Counted from the stretch's first letter, positions 7,806 to 16,707 are shown. The stretch: DNA of 64,000 bases from Streptomyces sp. NBC_00193 (GCF_026342735.1 NZ_JAPEMM010000001.1:3100001-3164000); one strand, 5' to 3'. Numbers and translations are program-made. Notes: generated by a model not told the origin, from the sequence alone.

Positions 7806-9536
7806 ATGGAGACCGAGTCGGAGCCGTACGTCCGTCTTGCGACCCTGCGGCAGCTGCACCGGGTGGTGGCCGAGCTCAACACGGCCCGGAGCCTGGCGGA
7901 CACCCTGCAGACCGTCGTCGACGGCATCGTCCTCGGCCTCGGCTACGAACTCGCCTGCGTCAACCTCGTTCGCCCCGACGGTGATCTGGTCGTCGCCGCC
8001 TTCGCGGGAGACCCCGCCGCAGAAGCCCTGATCACCGGCCGCGTCGGCTCGCGCGCCTCCTGGGAACGCCGCCTGACGATGGGCGAGAACTGGGACGGCC
8101 TGCGCTTCATCCCGCACACCGAGGGCTGGGTCCTCGTCGAGGACGACGTCCCGCAGTGGCACACCGAGGGCCCCGACCCGCGGTTCGAGGACGAGTGGCA
8201 CCCCGAGGACCGGCTCTACGCCCCCATGTACGCCTCCGGCGGCGAACTGCTCGGCGTGGTCTCCGTCGACCGCCCGCGCAACGGACGCCGGCCCGGCGCC
8301 TGGGGCCGCGAAGCCCTCCAGATGTACGCCTTCCAGGCCGCGATTGCCATCAGCAACGCACGGCTCCGCGCCAACATGCAGCGGGCCCTGGTCCGCCTGG
8401 AGCGCGAACAGCAGGCCCTGCGCGCCAGTGAAGAGTCGTTCCGCCAGGCCTTCGAGTACGCGCCGAGCGGCATGGCCATCGCCGAGATGGGCGGCGACCA
8501 GCACGGCCGCCTGCTGCGCACCAACGACGCGCTGTGCCGGCTGCTGGGACGGCCCGCCTCCGTGCTGCGCCGGTACTCCTTCTCCGACCTCGTGCACCCC
8601 GAGGACATCGGCACCCTGCTGCGCACCTCCGCCGAGGGCGGCCGCGCCGAGCTGAGACTGGGGCGGCGCGACGGTACATACGTATGGGTCTCGCTGCGCA
8701 ACTCCGTCGTCGCCGACGCCGCCGACGGGCCGCGCTTCCTGCTCACCCACGTCGAGGACATCGAGGAACGCAAGCGGCACGAGCTGCAGCTCGCCCACCG
8801 GGCCAGCCACGACTCGCTGACCGGCCTGCCCAACAGCGCCGAGCTCCGCTCCCGGCTCGGGGCCCGGCTCTGTCGCCGCCCGCAGTCGGTGCGCGCCACC
8901 GCCGTGGAGGCGCTGGACGCCGCCTTCGAGACGCGGCCCTCGGTGGAGGGGACCGGGGTGCACGGTGAGCACGGAGCGCACGGCGAGCACGGGTTCCGGC
9001 CCGACGGCTTTCCCGAGCCCTTCGAGTTCCCCGGCGGCATGGGCGGGCCCGGTGGTACGGGCGGCGGCTCGGGCGGGGTGGGCCCGTACGACCACCACGT
9101 GCACACGGTCGCGCCGGCGACCGACATCGACGACGGTACGAAGGGGCTCGCGGTGCTCTTCTGCGACCTCGACGGGTTCAAGTCGATCAACGACCGGTTC
9201 GGGCACCACACCGGCGACGCGGTGCTGATAGAGGTGGCCCGGCGGCTGACGACCGGTGTCCGCGACGGGGACACGGTGGCCCGGCTGGGCGGCGACGAGT
9301 TCGTCGTCCTCGCCGACGGGCTGGGCGCCGCCGACGCAGCCGACCTCGCCGTGCGGCTGCGCAACGCCATCATCCCGCCGATCCGGGTCGACGGCCGCGC
9401 GGTCCGGGTGGGAGCCAGTTTCGGCATCGGCTGGGCGAGCTGCGGCATGTCGGCCGACGAGGTGCTGCGCTCGGCCGACCAGCGCATGTACATCGAGAAG
9501 CGGTCCCGTTCGAAGGCGCACCGCAGGGCCGGGTAA
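7806..9536 (+). CDS. cdgB: Diguanylate cyclase CdgB (GAF-PAS-GGDEF)
   Basis: This 576-residue cytoplasmic signalling protein makes cyclic di-GMP from two GTP. A GAF domain (about 15-165) is followed by a PAS/PAC domain (about 190-315, FRQAFEYAPSGMAIAEM, VWVSLRNSV, LTHVEDIEERKR) and a GGDEF domain. The signature GGDEF is intact at 495-499 and the product-inhibition site RxxD (RDGD, 486-489) is present. About 80 residues, rich in Gly and His, are inserted after the first GGDEF helix (HDSLTGLPNSAELRSRLG). The ATG at 7806 follows GGGGAG with 8-base spacing. In Streptomyces CdgB controls development through BldD-c-di-GMP. Confidence 0.92.
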   Translation: METESEPYVRLATLRQLHRVVAELNTARSLADTLQTVVDGIVLGLGYELACVNLVRPDGDLVVAAFAGDPAAEALITGRVGSRASWERRLTMGENWDGLRFIPHTEGWVLVEDDVPQWHTEGPDPRFEDEWHPEDRLYAPMYASGGELLGVVSVDRPRNGRRPGAWGREALQMYAFQAAIAISNARLRANMQRALVRLEREQQALRASEESFRQAFEYAPSGMAIAEMGGDQHGRLLRTNDALCRLLGRPASVLRRYSFSDLVHPEDIGTLLRTSAEGGRAELRLGRRDGTYVWVSLRNSVVADAADGPRFLLTHVEDIEERKRHELQLAHRASHDSLTGLPNSAELRSRLGARLCRRPQSVRATAVEALDAAFETRPSVEGTGVHGEHGAHGEHGFRPDGFPEPFEFPGGMGGPGGTGGGSGGVGPYDHHVHTVAPATDIDDGTKGLAVLFCDLDGFKSINDRFGHHTGDAVLIEVARRLTTGVRDGDTVARLGGDEFVVLADGLGAADAADLAVRLRNAIIPPIRVDGRAVRVGASFGIGWASCGMSADEVLRSADQRMYIEKRSRSKAHRRAG

Positions 9537-9604
9537 ACTCTCGGGCCGCCCGTGGGCGCACCTGTTCGGGGTAGGCTCCCCGGGGTCGAAAGGAGTGACC
9601 TGCG

Positions 9605-10633
9605 ATGACGACGCCCGCGAACCACGGCCCGAACAACGGGGCGAACCAGCCCGAGGATGACGACCCGTTCGGCTACCTCTACGAGGACGGCCAGGCCGCG
9701 GGGGCCACCCCGCCCGGTCAGGGCGGCGGGTACGGCTACCCGGGACCGGCCGGCGGTCAGCCGGGCGTGCCCCGGACCTCGTACAACCAGGTCCGCACCG
9801 TCGGTGACCGGCCCCAGCGCGGCCAGCGCGGGCCCGTTCCCTATCAGCAGGGACCGCAGCAGCCCCCGGCCTACCAGGCGCAGTACCAGGCCCCCGAGGC
9901 GCTCCAGGCGGGCGGATACGGCGTTCCGCCGCAGCAGCAGCCCCCGCAGTACACCCAGTCCGTCCCGCTGCCCGGCTCCGGCGGCGGCCACGGTGGCGGC
10001 GGCTCCAGCCGCAAGGGCATGCTCATCGCGGCCGTCGCGGTGGTCGCCGCGGTGGCGATCGGCATCGGCGCGGCGGTGATCTTCGGCAAGAAGGACAAGC
10101 CCGAGGGCGGCGACAAGGCGGCGACCCCCGGCCAGAGCCAGTCGGCCCCGGCCACGAGTCCCTCGGGCCAGCCGAGCGGTTCCGCGTCCCCGGCAGCCCC
10201 GCTGCCGAAGGGCGACGCGGGCGGTCCGGGCATGGTGATCAGCGGCGGCGCGACCCTGGCGAAGGACGTGCCGGGTGCGAAGAGCGCGGGCGGCCAGTAC
10301 GTCGGCAACTTCGGCCAGCAGGGCGCCGCGCTCACCTGGACCGTGGACGTCCCGGATTCGGGCGACTACACGCTCTTCGTCAACTACGGCGTGCCCGGCA
10401 AGGACGCGAAGGCCACCCTCACGGTCAACGGGAAGACCCCGACGCAGTCGCTGAACCTGGCGAACTTCGCCAAGGCCCCGGAGGGCGCCTGGGACAAGGG
10501 CTGGACGCGCACTTTCGCGTGGATCAAGCTCACGAAGGGTTCCAACACGATGAAGATCTCGTGCGAGCCGGGCAATCAGTGCGATGCGGTCTTCGACCAG
10601 CTCGAGCTGGCCGCGGGCCAGGTCAGGCGCTGA
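9605..10633 (+). CDS. Single-pass membrane protein with extracellular carbohydrate-binding-like domain
   Basis: This 342-residue protein has three parts. Residues 1-135 are cytoplasmic, disordered and rich in Pro, Gln, Gly and Tyr. One transmembrane helix follows (about 137-160, MLIAAVAVVAAVAIGIGAAV), ending in GKKDK. Outside the cell a Ser/Pro/Ala linker leads to a C-terminal beta-sandwich-like domain with YVGNFGQQGAALTWTVDVPDSG, YTLFVNYGVPG, TLTVNGK and DAVFDQLEL, which resembles CBM35/CBM6-type modules. GAAAGGAGTG gives a strong RBS. It starts 68 bp after cdgB and may be co-transcribed; the ligand is unknown. Confidence 0.8.
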   Translation: MTTPANHGPNNGANQPEDDDPFGYLYEDGQAAGATPPGQGGGYGYPGPAGGQPGVPRTSYNQVRTVGDRPQRGQRGPVPYQQGPQQPPAYQAQYQAPEALQAGGYGVPPQQQPPQYTQSVPLPGSGGGHGGGGSSRKGMLIAAVAVVAAVAIGIGAAVIFGKKDKPEGGDKAATPGQSQSAPATSPSGQPSGSASPAAPLPKGDAGGPGMVISGGATLAKDVPGAKSAGGQYVGNFGQQGAALTWTVDVPDSGDYTLFVNYGVPGKDAKATLTVNGKTPTQSLNLANFAKAPEGAWDKGWTRTFAWIKLTKGSNTMKISCEPGNQCDAVFDQLELAAGQVRR

Positions 10634-10642
10634 GCGAACGGA

Positions 10643-10687
10643 AAGAGGTCCGGTCCCACCACTCCTGTGGTGGGGGCCGGACCTCTT
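10643..10687 (+). terminator. Strong hairpin terminator
   Basis: AAGAGGTCCGG pairs with CCGGACCTCTT, and a second stem CCCACCA/TGGTGGG lies inside. It sits 10 bp after the stop of the membrane protein gene and ends that transcript. It may also act on the convergent PfkB gene. Confidence 0.85.
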
Positions 10688-10774
10688 CGTTGTCCGGGGG
10701 GCTGCTGGCCGCAGTGGACCCAGCCGCTGGTGCCGGTGTGCTTCTTGGCGAGGTTGCCGCCGGTCCAGACACGT

Positions 10775-11704
10775 TCAGGGGGACCCGCTCCCCGTCACGG
10801 CCACCGACCCCCGGACCTCCTCGTAGACGGTGGGGTCGAACTCGCCCGCCACCGGGGAGGTGACCGTGGCGGCCGAGAGGGCCACCGCGCGGGTCAGGCG
10901 GGCCGGCCAGTCCAGCCCTTCGGTGAGGGCCGAGAGGAGGCCCGCGACCGCGGAGTCGCCGGCGCCGGTGGGGTTGCCCGTCAGGGTGCGGGGTGGGGCC
11001 GCCCGCCAGGTGCCCAGGGCGGTGGCGGCGAGCAGTCCGGCCGGGCCGAGCGAGGTGACCACCGCGTGGGCCCCGCGCCGGCGGGCGTCGCGGGTGGCGG
11101 GGAGCGGGTCGCGGGACCCGGTCAGCTCGGCGAGCTCGGCGGCGTTCGGTTTGATCACGTCGGGGCGGGCGGCGACCCCGCGGCGCAGGGCTTCGCCGCT
11201 GGTGTCGAGGAGGACGGGCACGCCGGCCGCGCGGGCCGCCCGTACGAGGGTGGCGTAGGCCCCCACGGGCACGCCCGGGGGCAGGCTGCCGCACAGGGCC
11301 ACCGCGCGGGCGCCGCCCGTCAGCAGGGCCTCGTAGCGGGAGAGGAACCCGGACCACTCGGCGGCGGTGATCAGCGGGCCGGGTTCGTTGAACTGCGTGG
11401 TGTCCCCGGAGGCCTCGTCGACGACGGCCAGGGTGCGGCGGGTGGTGCCGGTGCAGGGGACCAGCTCGTCGCGGACGCCGGGGGAGGAGGCGAGCAGTTC
11501 GCGTACGAGGCGGCCCGTGGGGCCGCCCGCGAAGCCGGTCGCGGTGACCTCGTGACCGATCGCGGCGAGCACGCGGGCCACGTTCAGGCCCTTGCCGCCG
11601 GGGCGTTCGGTGACCTCGGTGACGCGGTGGGAGGCGTGCGCGAGCAGGCGCGGTACGCGGTAGGTGACGTCGAGTGCGGTGTTGAGCGTCACGGTCAGGA
11701 TCAT
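10775..11704 (-). CDS. PfkB-family sugar kinase (1-phosphofructokinase/tagatose-6-phosphate kinase type)
   Basis: This 309-residue protein opens MILTVTLNTALDVTYRV and has the first PfkB signature RPGGKGLNVARVLAALG-like region (PGGKGLNVAR). The second, catalytic signature GNPTGAGDSAVAGLL supplies the base Asp and anion hole. The start fits the FruK/LacC branch rather than ribokinase. It sits next to nagA-nagK, so a phosphorylated amino-sugar or tagatose-type substrate is plausible but not shown. The 111-bp gap to nagA makes co-transcription possible. Confidence 0.88.
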   Translation of the reverse strand: MILTVTLNTALDVTYRVPRLLAHASHRVTEVTERPGGKGLNVARVLAAIGHEVTATGFAGGPTGRLVRELLASSPGVRDELVPCTGTTRRTLAVVDEASGDTTQFNEPGPLITAAEWSGFLSRYEALLTGGARAVALCGSLPPGVPVGAYATLVRAARAAGVPVLLDTSGEALRRGVAARPDVIKPNAAELAELTGSRDPLPATRDARRRGAHAVVTSLGPAGLLAATALGTWRAAPPRTLTGNPTGAGDSAVAGLLSALTEGLDWPARLTRAVALSAATVTSPVAGEFDPTVYEEVRGSVAVTGSGSP

Positions 11705-11815
11705 GGCGGGGCCCCGGTTTCGGTGTGTGCGGGGATCATGCCAAACAGATGAGCGGTCGGCCCAGTACCCGGGGCCGACCGCTTCCGGTCCGTGTGTTCC
11801 GTGTGTCCCGTGCGG

Positions 11816-12982
11816 CTACTTGCCCGCGAGCGGGTCGACGATCCATTCCCCGCGCCGCATGACGCCGCGGACGTCGAAGTCGGAGTCGAGGACGACGAGG
11901 TCCGCGTACTTTCCGGGCTCCAGCGAGCCGACCCGGTCGTAGACGCCGATCAGCTTGGCCGGGTTGGCGGAGATCGCCTGGACCACGGACTCGACGGGGA
12001 GCTTGTCGAGGGTGACCGACCGCTTGAAGGCGGTGTCCAGGGTGAGGGTGGAGCCCGCGATGGAGCCGCCCTCGACGAGGCGGGCGACGCCCTCCTTGAC
12101 CTCGACCTCCAGCGGGCCGAGGTGGTAGGTCCCGTCACCGAAGCCGGCCGCGTCCATCGCGTCGGTGATCAGCGCCACCCGGTGCGCGCCGGCGTGGTGG
12201 AAGGCCAGTTCCAGCATGGCGGGGTGCAGGTGGACACCGTCGTTGATGAGCTCGACGGTGACCCGCTCGTCCTCCAGCAGGGCCGCGATGGGGCCCGGGG
12301 CGCGGTGCTCCAGGCCCGGCATCGCGTTGTAGAGGTGGGTGGCCACGGTCGCGCCCGCCTCGATGGCTTCGAGGGTCTGCTCGTAGGTGGAGTCCGTGTG
12401 GCCGATCGCCGCGATGACCCCGTGCTCGGCGAGCAGCCGTACGGAGTCCAGGCCGCCGGGGAGTTCGGTGGCGAGGGTGAACATGCGGGCGGCGCCGTTC
12501 GAGGCGTCGATCAGCTTGCGGACCTCGGCCGGGTCGGGGTCGCGCAGCAGGTCTTCCTTGTGCGCGCCCTTGCGGCAGGGGTTGATGAAGGGGCCCTCGA
12601 AGTGGATGCCCGCGATGTCGCCCTGCTGGGTCAGCTCGGCGAGCAGCCCGGCGCGGCGGGCGAGCTCGTCCAGGTCACCGGTGACGGTGGAGGCGACCAG
12701 GGTGGTGGTGCCGTGCTCGCGGTGGGTCCGTACGCCCTTGAGCACCTCCTCGGCGGTGCCGGAGGTGAAGGAGGCACCGCCGCCGCCGTGGTTGTGCATG
12801 TCGACGAAGCCGGGGACGATCCAGTGCCCGGTCAGGTCGATGACGGCCGCGTCCTCGTGGGCGCTGCCGGCGATGCGGTCGCCGTCGACGATCAGGCGCC
12901 CGCCCTTGACGATGCCCGTGGGCAGCACCACGTCGGCGCCGGAGAGAACGGTGCTGCGGCCCACATGTGCGCTTCCGGACAT
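11816..12982 (-). CDS. nagA: N-acetylglucosamine-6-phosphate deacetylase NagA
   Basis: This 388-residue amidohydrolase removes acetate from GlcNAc-6-phosphate, giving glucosamine-6-phosphate. Family hallmarks are VPGFVDMHNHGGGG, GIHFEGPFINPCRKGAH (metal Glu), AAIGHTDSTYEQ, VATHLYNAMPGLEHRAPG, INDGVHLHP and LITDAMDAAG with the catalytic Asp. The ATG at 12982 overlaps the nagK stop by one base (TGATG) and is preceded by GGAGGT. The pair forms a nagK-nagA operon with a DasR-like site upstream of nagK. Confidence 0.95.
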   Translation of the reverse strand: MSGSAHVGRSTVLSGADVVLPTGIVKGGRLIVDGDRIAGSAHEDAAVIDLTGHWIVPGFVDMHNHGGGGASFTSGTAEEVLKGVRTHREHGTTTLVASTVTGDLDELARRAGLLAELTQQGDIAGIHFEGPFINPCRKGAHKEDLLRDPDPAEVRKLIDASNGAARMFTLATELPGGLDSVRLLAEHGVIAAIGHTDSTYEQTLEAIEAGATVATHLYNAMPGLEHRAPGPIAALLEDERVTVELINDGVHLHPAMLELAFHHAGAHRVALITDAMDAAGFGDGTYHLGPLEVEVKEGVARLVEGGSIAGSTLTLDTAFKRSVTLDKLPVESVVQAISANPAKLIGVYDRVGSLEPGKYADLVVLDSDFDVRGVMRRGEWIVDPLAGK

Positions 12983-13923
12983 CAGGCAGGTACCTCCGTG
13001 GCGAGTAGATCCCAGGCGAGCAGCCCTGCACCCAGGCATCCGGCGGTGTCCCCGAGGGCCGCCGGGACGATGTGGGGCAGCCGCTGGAACGTCACGCGTT
13101 CCTCGACGGCCGTCCGTAGTGGTGTGAACAAGGTTTCCCCGGCCTCGGCCAGTCCGCCACCGATGATCAGCGTGCGCGGGTCCAGCAGGGTGATCGCGGT
13201 GACCAGCCCGTCGGCCAGGGCGCCGATGGCGGCGAGCCAGACCTCCCGGGCGCGCTCGTCGCCGGACTCCACGGCCTTGGCGCAGTCCGCGGCGTCCGCC
13301 TCGGGGTCGCCGGAGGCGGCCGCCCAGGCGCGGCTGACGGCGGAGGCGGAGGCCAGGGTCTCCAGGCAGCCGTTCTGGCCGCAGCCGCAGGCGGGGCCGC
13401 CGGGGCGGACCACGATGTGGCCGATCTCGCCCGCGTACCCGTGCGCGCCGGCCTCGATGCGGCCGGCGATGCCGATGGCTCCGGCGATGCCGGTGCCGAG
13501 GGGGACGAACAGGAAGCGGTCGGCGCCGCGGCCCGCGCCGATGCGGCCCTCGGCGAGTCCGCCCGTGCGGACGTCGTGGCCGAGGGCGACCGGGATGCCG
13601 CCGAGGCGTCTGCCGAGCAGTTCGCGCATGGGGACGTCGCGCCAGCCCAGGTTCGCCGCGTACACGGCGATCCCGTTCTCGGCGTCGACGATGCCGGGGA
13701 CGGCCACGCCGGCCGCGGAGGCGGTGGTGGCGAAGCGTTCCCGGCCGAGGTCGAGGAGCTCGGCGGCGAAGTCCTGGATCGTCTCGACGACGGCTTCGGC
13801 GCCCCGCTCACGGCCGGTGGCGCGGCGCGCCTCGTGGAGCAGGGTGCCGTCGGCGGCGACGAGGGCGGCCTTCATCCCAGTGCCGCCCACATCGAGGGCG
13901 ATGACGTGTTTCACGGGTTTCAC
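12982..13923 (-). CDS. nagK: ROK-family N-acetylglucosamine kinase NagK
   Basis: This protein of about 313 residues belongs to the ROK sugar kinases. The ATP loop is ALDVGGTGMKAALV, the sugar-binding Glu-x-Gly-His region is AGEIGHIVV, and the ROK zinc motif is CGCGQNGCLE. GTG codons at 13923 and 13914 lie in a direct repeat (GTGAAACCC/GTGAAACAC) and both are possible starts. The gene is coupled to nagA, so it most likely phosphorylates GlcNAc at O6 from internal chitin or wall turnover. A DasR-like site is 29 bp upstream. Confidence 0.9.
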   Translation of the reverse strand: MKPVKHVIALDVGGTGMKAALVAADGTLLHEARRATGRERGAEAVVETIQDFAAELLDLGRERFATTASAAGVAVPGIVDAENGIAVYAANLGWRDVPMRELLGRRLGGIPVALGHDVRTGGLAEGRIGAGRGADRFLFVPLGTGIAGAIGIAGRIEAGAHGYAGEIGHIVVRPGGPACGCGQNGCLETLASASAVSRAWAAASGDPEADAADCAKAVESGDERAREVWLAAIGALADGLVTAITLLDPRTLIIGGGLAEAGETLFTPLRTAVEERVTFQRLPHIVPAALGDTAGCLGAGLLAWDLLATEVPA

Positions 13924-13951
13924 GGGTGACAGTCTCGCGTGATCGGAGGGC

Positions 13952-13967
13952 AAAGGTCTAGTCCACT
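13952..13967. promoter_or_regulatory. DasR-like operator (dre) upstream of nagK-nagA
   Basis: AAAGGTCTAGTCCACT matches the dre consensus A(C/G)TGGTCTAGACCA(C/G)T in its GGTCTAG core and right arm. It is 29 bp upstream of the nagK start. DasR is the GntR-type repressor of GlcNAc genes in Streptomyces, so the position fits function. Confidence 0.75.
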
Positions 13968-14097
13968 GAGAGGGATTGTTGAGTGGCCATACAAATTCAG
14001 GACCTTCGTCGGTGAGTGACGTCCGTACGTGCGTCCGTACGCGTGTGCGCGTGCAGGCCGTGTGCACGTTTGGGCCCGGATGTTGACCAGGCTCAAA

Positions 14098-14113
14098 AGT
14101 GGTGTAGACCTTT
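14098..14113. promoter_or_regulatory. Second DasR-like operator, upstream of sugar-binding lipoprotein gene
   Basis: AGTGGTGTAGACCTTT matches 13 of 16 positions of the dre consensus. It lies 41 bp upstream of the GTG at 14154 and may control the divergent solute-binding protein gene together with the site at 13952. Confidence 0.6.
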
Positions 14114-14153
14114 ACGCGAATCGTACGGAACAACCTGGGGTGGAACGAGAACT

Positions 14154-15470
14154 GTGAAGGCCCGAACTGTCCAGGCCAGAAAGCTGAACCTCGCCGCGTC
14201 CGGTCTCGCACTGTGCCTGACCGCCGTGACGCTGACCGGCTGCGGCGCCGTGTCGGGTCTCGCAGGGGACAACGAGGTCACCCTCAAGGTCGTGGCGGCC
14301 GACTACGGGGACAAACCGGAAAACTCCTCCAAGCCGTACTGGAAGGAGCTCGCCTCGTCCTTCGAGAAGAAGCACCCCGGCATCAAGGTCCAGGTCGACG
14401 TCTACTCCTGGACCGACGTCGACGCCAAGGTCGCCGAGATGGTCAAGGCCGGCGAGGCCCCCGACATAGCCCAGATCGGCGCCTACGCCGACTACGCCGC
14501 CGAGGGCAAGCTGTACTCCGCCGACGAGCTGCTCTCGGTCACCACCGAGGCCGACTTCCTCGCGCCGCTCGCCGACGCGGGCAAGGTCAGGCGCAACCAG
14601 TACGGCCTGCCCTTCGTGGCCAGCACCCGGCTGATGTTCTACAACGAGAAGCTCTTCGCCGACGCCGGCATCATCCCCAAGGACGGCAAGACCCCCTGGC
14701 AGCCCAAGAGCTGGGCCGAGCTGGAGGCCGCCGCCAAGAAGCTCAAGGCGGCCGGCGTCCCGACCCCCCTCGCGCTGCCCCTGGGCCGCGAGGAGGCGCA
14801 GGCCGAGACCATGCAGTGGCTGCTCGCGGGCGGCGGAGGCTACGCCGACAACGAAGAGAACTACTCGATCGACTCCGCGGACAACGTCAGCACCCTGAAG
14901 TTCCTGCGCGACAAGCTCGTCGGCGCGGGCCTGACCGGCCCCGTCGAACCGGCCAAGCTGGACCGACAGGCCGCCTTCGACGCCTTCTCGCGCGGCGAGG
15001 TCGGCATGCTCAACGGGCACCCGACGCTGCTCAAGCAGGCCGCCGCGAAGGGCGTGAAGTACGGCATGACCCCCATGCCGACCGCCGACGGGGCCGGCCA
15101 CCCGACGATGGGCGTCGCCGACTGGGTGATGGCCTTCAAGACCGGCCACCAGACGCAGTCGGGGAAGTTCCTGGACTTCCTGTACGAGGCGAACAACGTG
15201 ACGGCCTTCACCGGGAAGTACGACCTGCTCCCGGTCACCACCAGCGGCTCCCGGGCCATGGAAGCCGCCACGGACGCCTCCTCGGCGGAGCTGAAGACCT
15301 TCCTGCACGCGCTGCCCAACGCGCGGCTCTACCCCGTGGGCAAGAAGTCCTGGGCGGCCGTGAGCGATGACGTCAAGAAGAACATCGGCAAGGCCGTGCA
15401 GCCCGGCGGACAGCCCGAGAAGATCCTCGGGGACCTCGCGGAGATGGCGCGCAAGGCGGAGCCCCGCTGA
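14154..15470 (+). CDS. ABC-type sugar-binding lipoprotein (family 1 extracellular SBP)
   Basis: This 438-residue lipoprotein has a signal peptide ending TLTGC with acceptor Cys30. The mature protein follows the UgpB/MalE-type pattern: SFEKKHPGIKVQVDVYSWTD, GEAPDIAQIGAYADY, GLPFVASTRLMFYNEKLFADAGI and FSRGEVGMLNGHPTLL. No permease or ATPase genes are adjacent, so it must work with transport components coded elsewhere; in Streptomyces the shared ATPase MsiK is typical. The divergent nagK-nagA operon and DasR-like sites suggest an amino-sugar or chito-oligosaccharide ligand. The GTG start follows GGAACGAG. Confidence 0.9.
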   Translation: MKARTVQARKLNLAASGLALCLTAVTLTGCGAVSGLAGDNEVTLKVVAADYGDKPENSSKPYWKELASSFEKKHPGIKVQVDVYSWTDVDAKVAEMVKAGEAPDIAQIGAYADYAAEGKLYSADELLSVTTEADFLAPLADAGKVRRNQYGLPFVASTRLMFYNEKLFADAGIIPKDGKTPWQPKSWAELEAAAKKLKAAGVPTPLALPLGREEAQAETMQWLLAGGGGYADNEENYSIDSADNVSTLKFLRDKLVGAGLTGPVEPAKLDRQAAFDAFSRGEVGMLNGHPTLLKQAAAKGVKYGMTPMPTADGAGHPTMGVADWVMAFKTGHQTQSGKFLDFLYEANNVTAFTGKYDLLPVTTSGSRAMEAATDASSAELKTFLHALPNARLYPVGKKSWAAVSDDVKKNIGKAVQPGGQPEKILGDLAEMARKAEPR

Positions 15471-15484
15471 TCGGCGCCCGGTCG

Positions 15485-15510
15485 GCCCCCGGTCGGCGCC
15501 GACCGGGGGC
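15485..15510 (+). terminator. Perfect palindrome terminator
   Basis: GCCCCCGGTCGGC and GCCGACCGGGGGC form a continuous 26-bp inverted repeat 15 bp after the lipoprotein gene stop. It is a strong hairpin but has no T-run, as is usual in Streptomyces. Confidence 0.75.
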
Positions 15511-15538
15511 TGTCGGAGGGCGGAGTTAATCTGGCCGT

Positions 15539-15790
15539 ATGACGGACGCGGACGAGAGGCCGCCGGCCGGGCTGAGCGCCGACGAAGCGGCCGTACTGGC
15601 CTACGAAGGCCGCACCTGGCCCGGGCCGGGCGCCAAGGAACGGGCCATAAGGGAAGGACTGGGGATGCCCCCGGTCCGGTACTACCAGCTGCTCAACGCG
15701 CTGATGGACGATCCCAGGGCGCTGGAGCACGCACCGGGCACCGTGAACCGCCTGCGGCGCATCCGGGAGGCGCAGCGGGCCAGGCGGTAG
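15539..15790 (+). CDS. DUF3263 small protein
   Basis: This 83-residue protein is conserved in actinobacteria. The DUF3263 core is LSADEAAVLAYEGRTWPGPG, KERAIREGLGMPPVRYYQLLNALMD and NRLRRIREAQ. The helix pattern KERAIREGLGMPPVRYYQLL looks like a helix-turn-helix and suggests DNA binding, but no function is established to my knowledge. It lies between the sugar-binding protein and otsB on the same strand. Confidence 0.85.
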   Translation: MTDADERPPAGLSADEAAVLAYEGRTWPGPGAKERAIREGLGMPPVRYYQLLNALMDDPRALEHAPGTVNRLRRIREAQRARR

Positions 15791-15855
15791 CGGCGGCCGG
15801 GGTGTGCTGCCCCGCGCCGTAGCCGTGGCCCGGTTGGGCCGTTAGGGTCGTGCGT

Positions 15856-16707
15856 ATGGGGAGCCATCCGCACGATCTGCCGATGCCCGTCACCACCGCC
15901 GGACGCGAGGGACTCGAAGCCCTCCTCCGCACACCGCGCCGCTCCGTCGTCGCCCTCGACTTCGACGGCACCCTCGCCGACATCGTCCCCGACCCCGACC
16001 AGGCACGGGCCCACCCCGGAGCCGTCCCCGCGCTCGCCGCCCTCGCCCCCGAGGTCGGCTCCATCGCGGTCGTCACCGGCCGGCCGGCCGGGGTCGCCGT
16101 CCGCTACGGGGGCTTCGCCGGGGTCCCCGGACTGGAGCACCTGGTCGTGCTCGGGCATTACGGAGCCGAGCGCTGGGACGCCGTGAGCGGCATCGTGCAC
16201 GCTCCGGCCGAGCATCCGGGGGTGGCGGCGGTCCGGGCCGAGCTGCCCGGGTTCCTCGACGCGATCGGCGCGTGGCGCGGGACGTGGATCGAGGAGAAGG
16301 GCCAGGCGCTGGCCGTCCACACCCGGCGTGCGGCCGACCCCGAAGCGGCCTTCGCGGCCCTGCGGGAGCCCCTGGCGGGGCTTGCGGCCCGGCACGGCCT
16401 GATGGTCGAACCGGGGCGGGCCGTACTGGAGCTGCGGCCGCCCGGGATGGACAAGGGCGTCGCCCTCACGGAGTACCTCGCGGAGGTGGGCGCGGAGGCC
16501 GTGCTCTACGCCGGGGACGACCTGGGGGACCTCGCGGCGTACTCGGCGGTGGAGAAGCTGCGGGCCGGGGGCATGCCGGGGCTGCTGCTGTGCAGCGGCT
16601 CGGCGGAAGTCCCGGAACTCGCCGCCCGCGCGGACCTGACCCTGTCCGGCCCGTCGCAGGTCGTCGCCTTCCTGTCCGCACTGGCCGCGGCGCTGACCTC
16701 TTCCTAA
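15856..16707 (+). CDS. otsB: Trehalose-6-phosphate phosphatase OtsB
   Basis: This 283-residue HAD-superfamily enzyme has the nucleophile motif ALDFDGTLADIV (first Asp nucleophile, second Asp acid/base), VVTGR as motif II, and YAGDDLGDLAAY as the metal-binding motif IV. GMDKGVAL supplies the motif III lysine. It dephosphorylates trehalose-6-phosphate made by OtsA, which is coded convergently at 17157-18560. I preferred the ATG at 15856; a GTG two codons upstream is possible. A large inverted repeat lies after the stop. Confidence 0.92.
   Translation: MGSHPHDLPMPVTTAGREGLEALLRTPRRSVVALDFDGTLADIVPDPDQARAHPGAVPALAALAPEVGSIAVVTGRPAGVAVRYGGFAGVPGLEHLVVLGHYGAERWDAVSGIVHAPAEHPGVAAVRAELPGFLDAIGAWRGTWIEEKGQALAVHTRRAADPEAAFAALREPLAGLAARHGLMVEPGRAVLELRPPGMDKGVALTEYLAEVGAEAVLYAGDDLGDLAAYSAVEKLRAGGMPGLLLCSGSAEVPELAARADLTLSGPSQVVAFLSALAAALTSS

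Noticed and set aside
7656..9521. A 621-codon open frame antisense to cdgB
   Set aside because: There is no recognisable domain, and GAF, PAS and GGDEF motifs are on the other strand.
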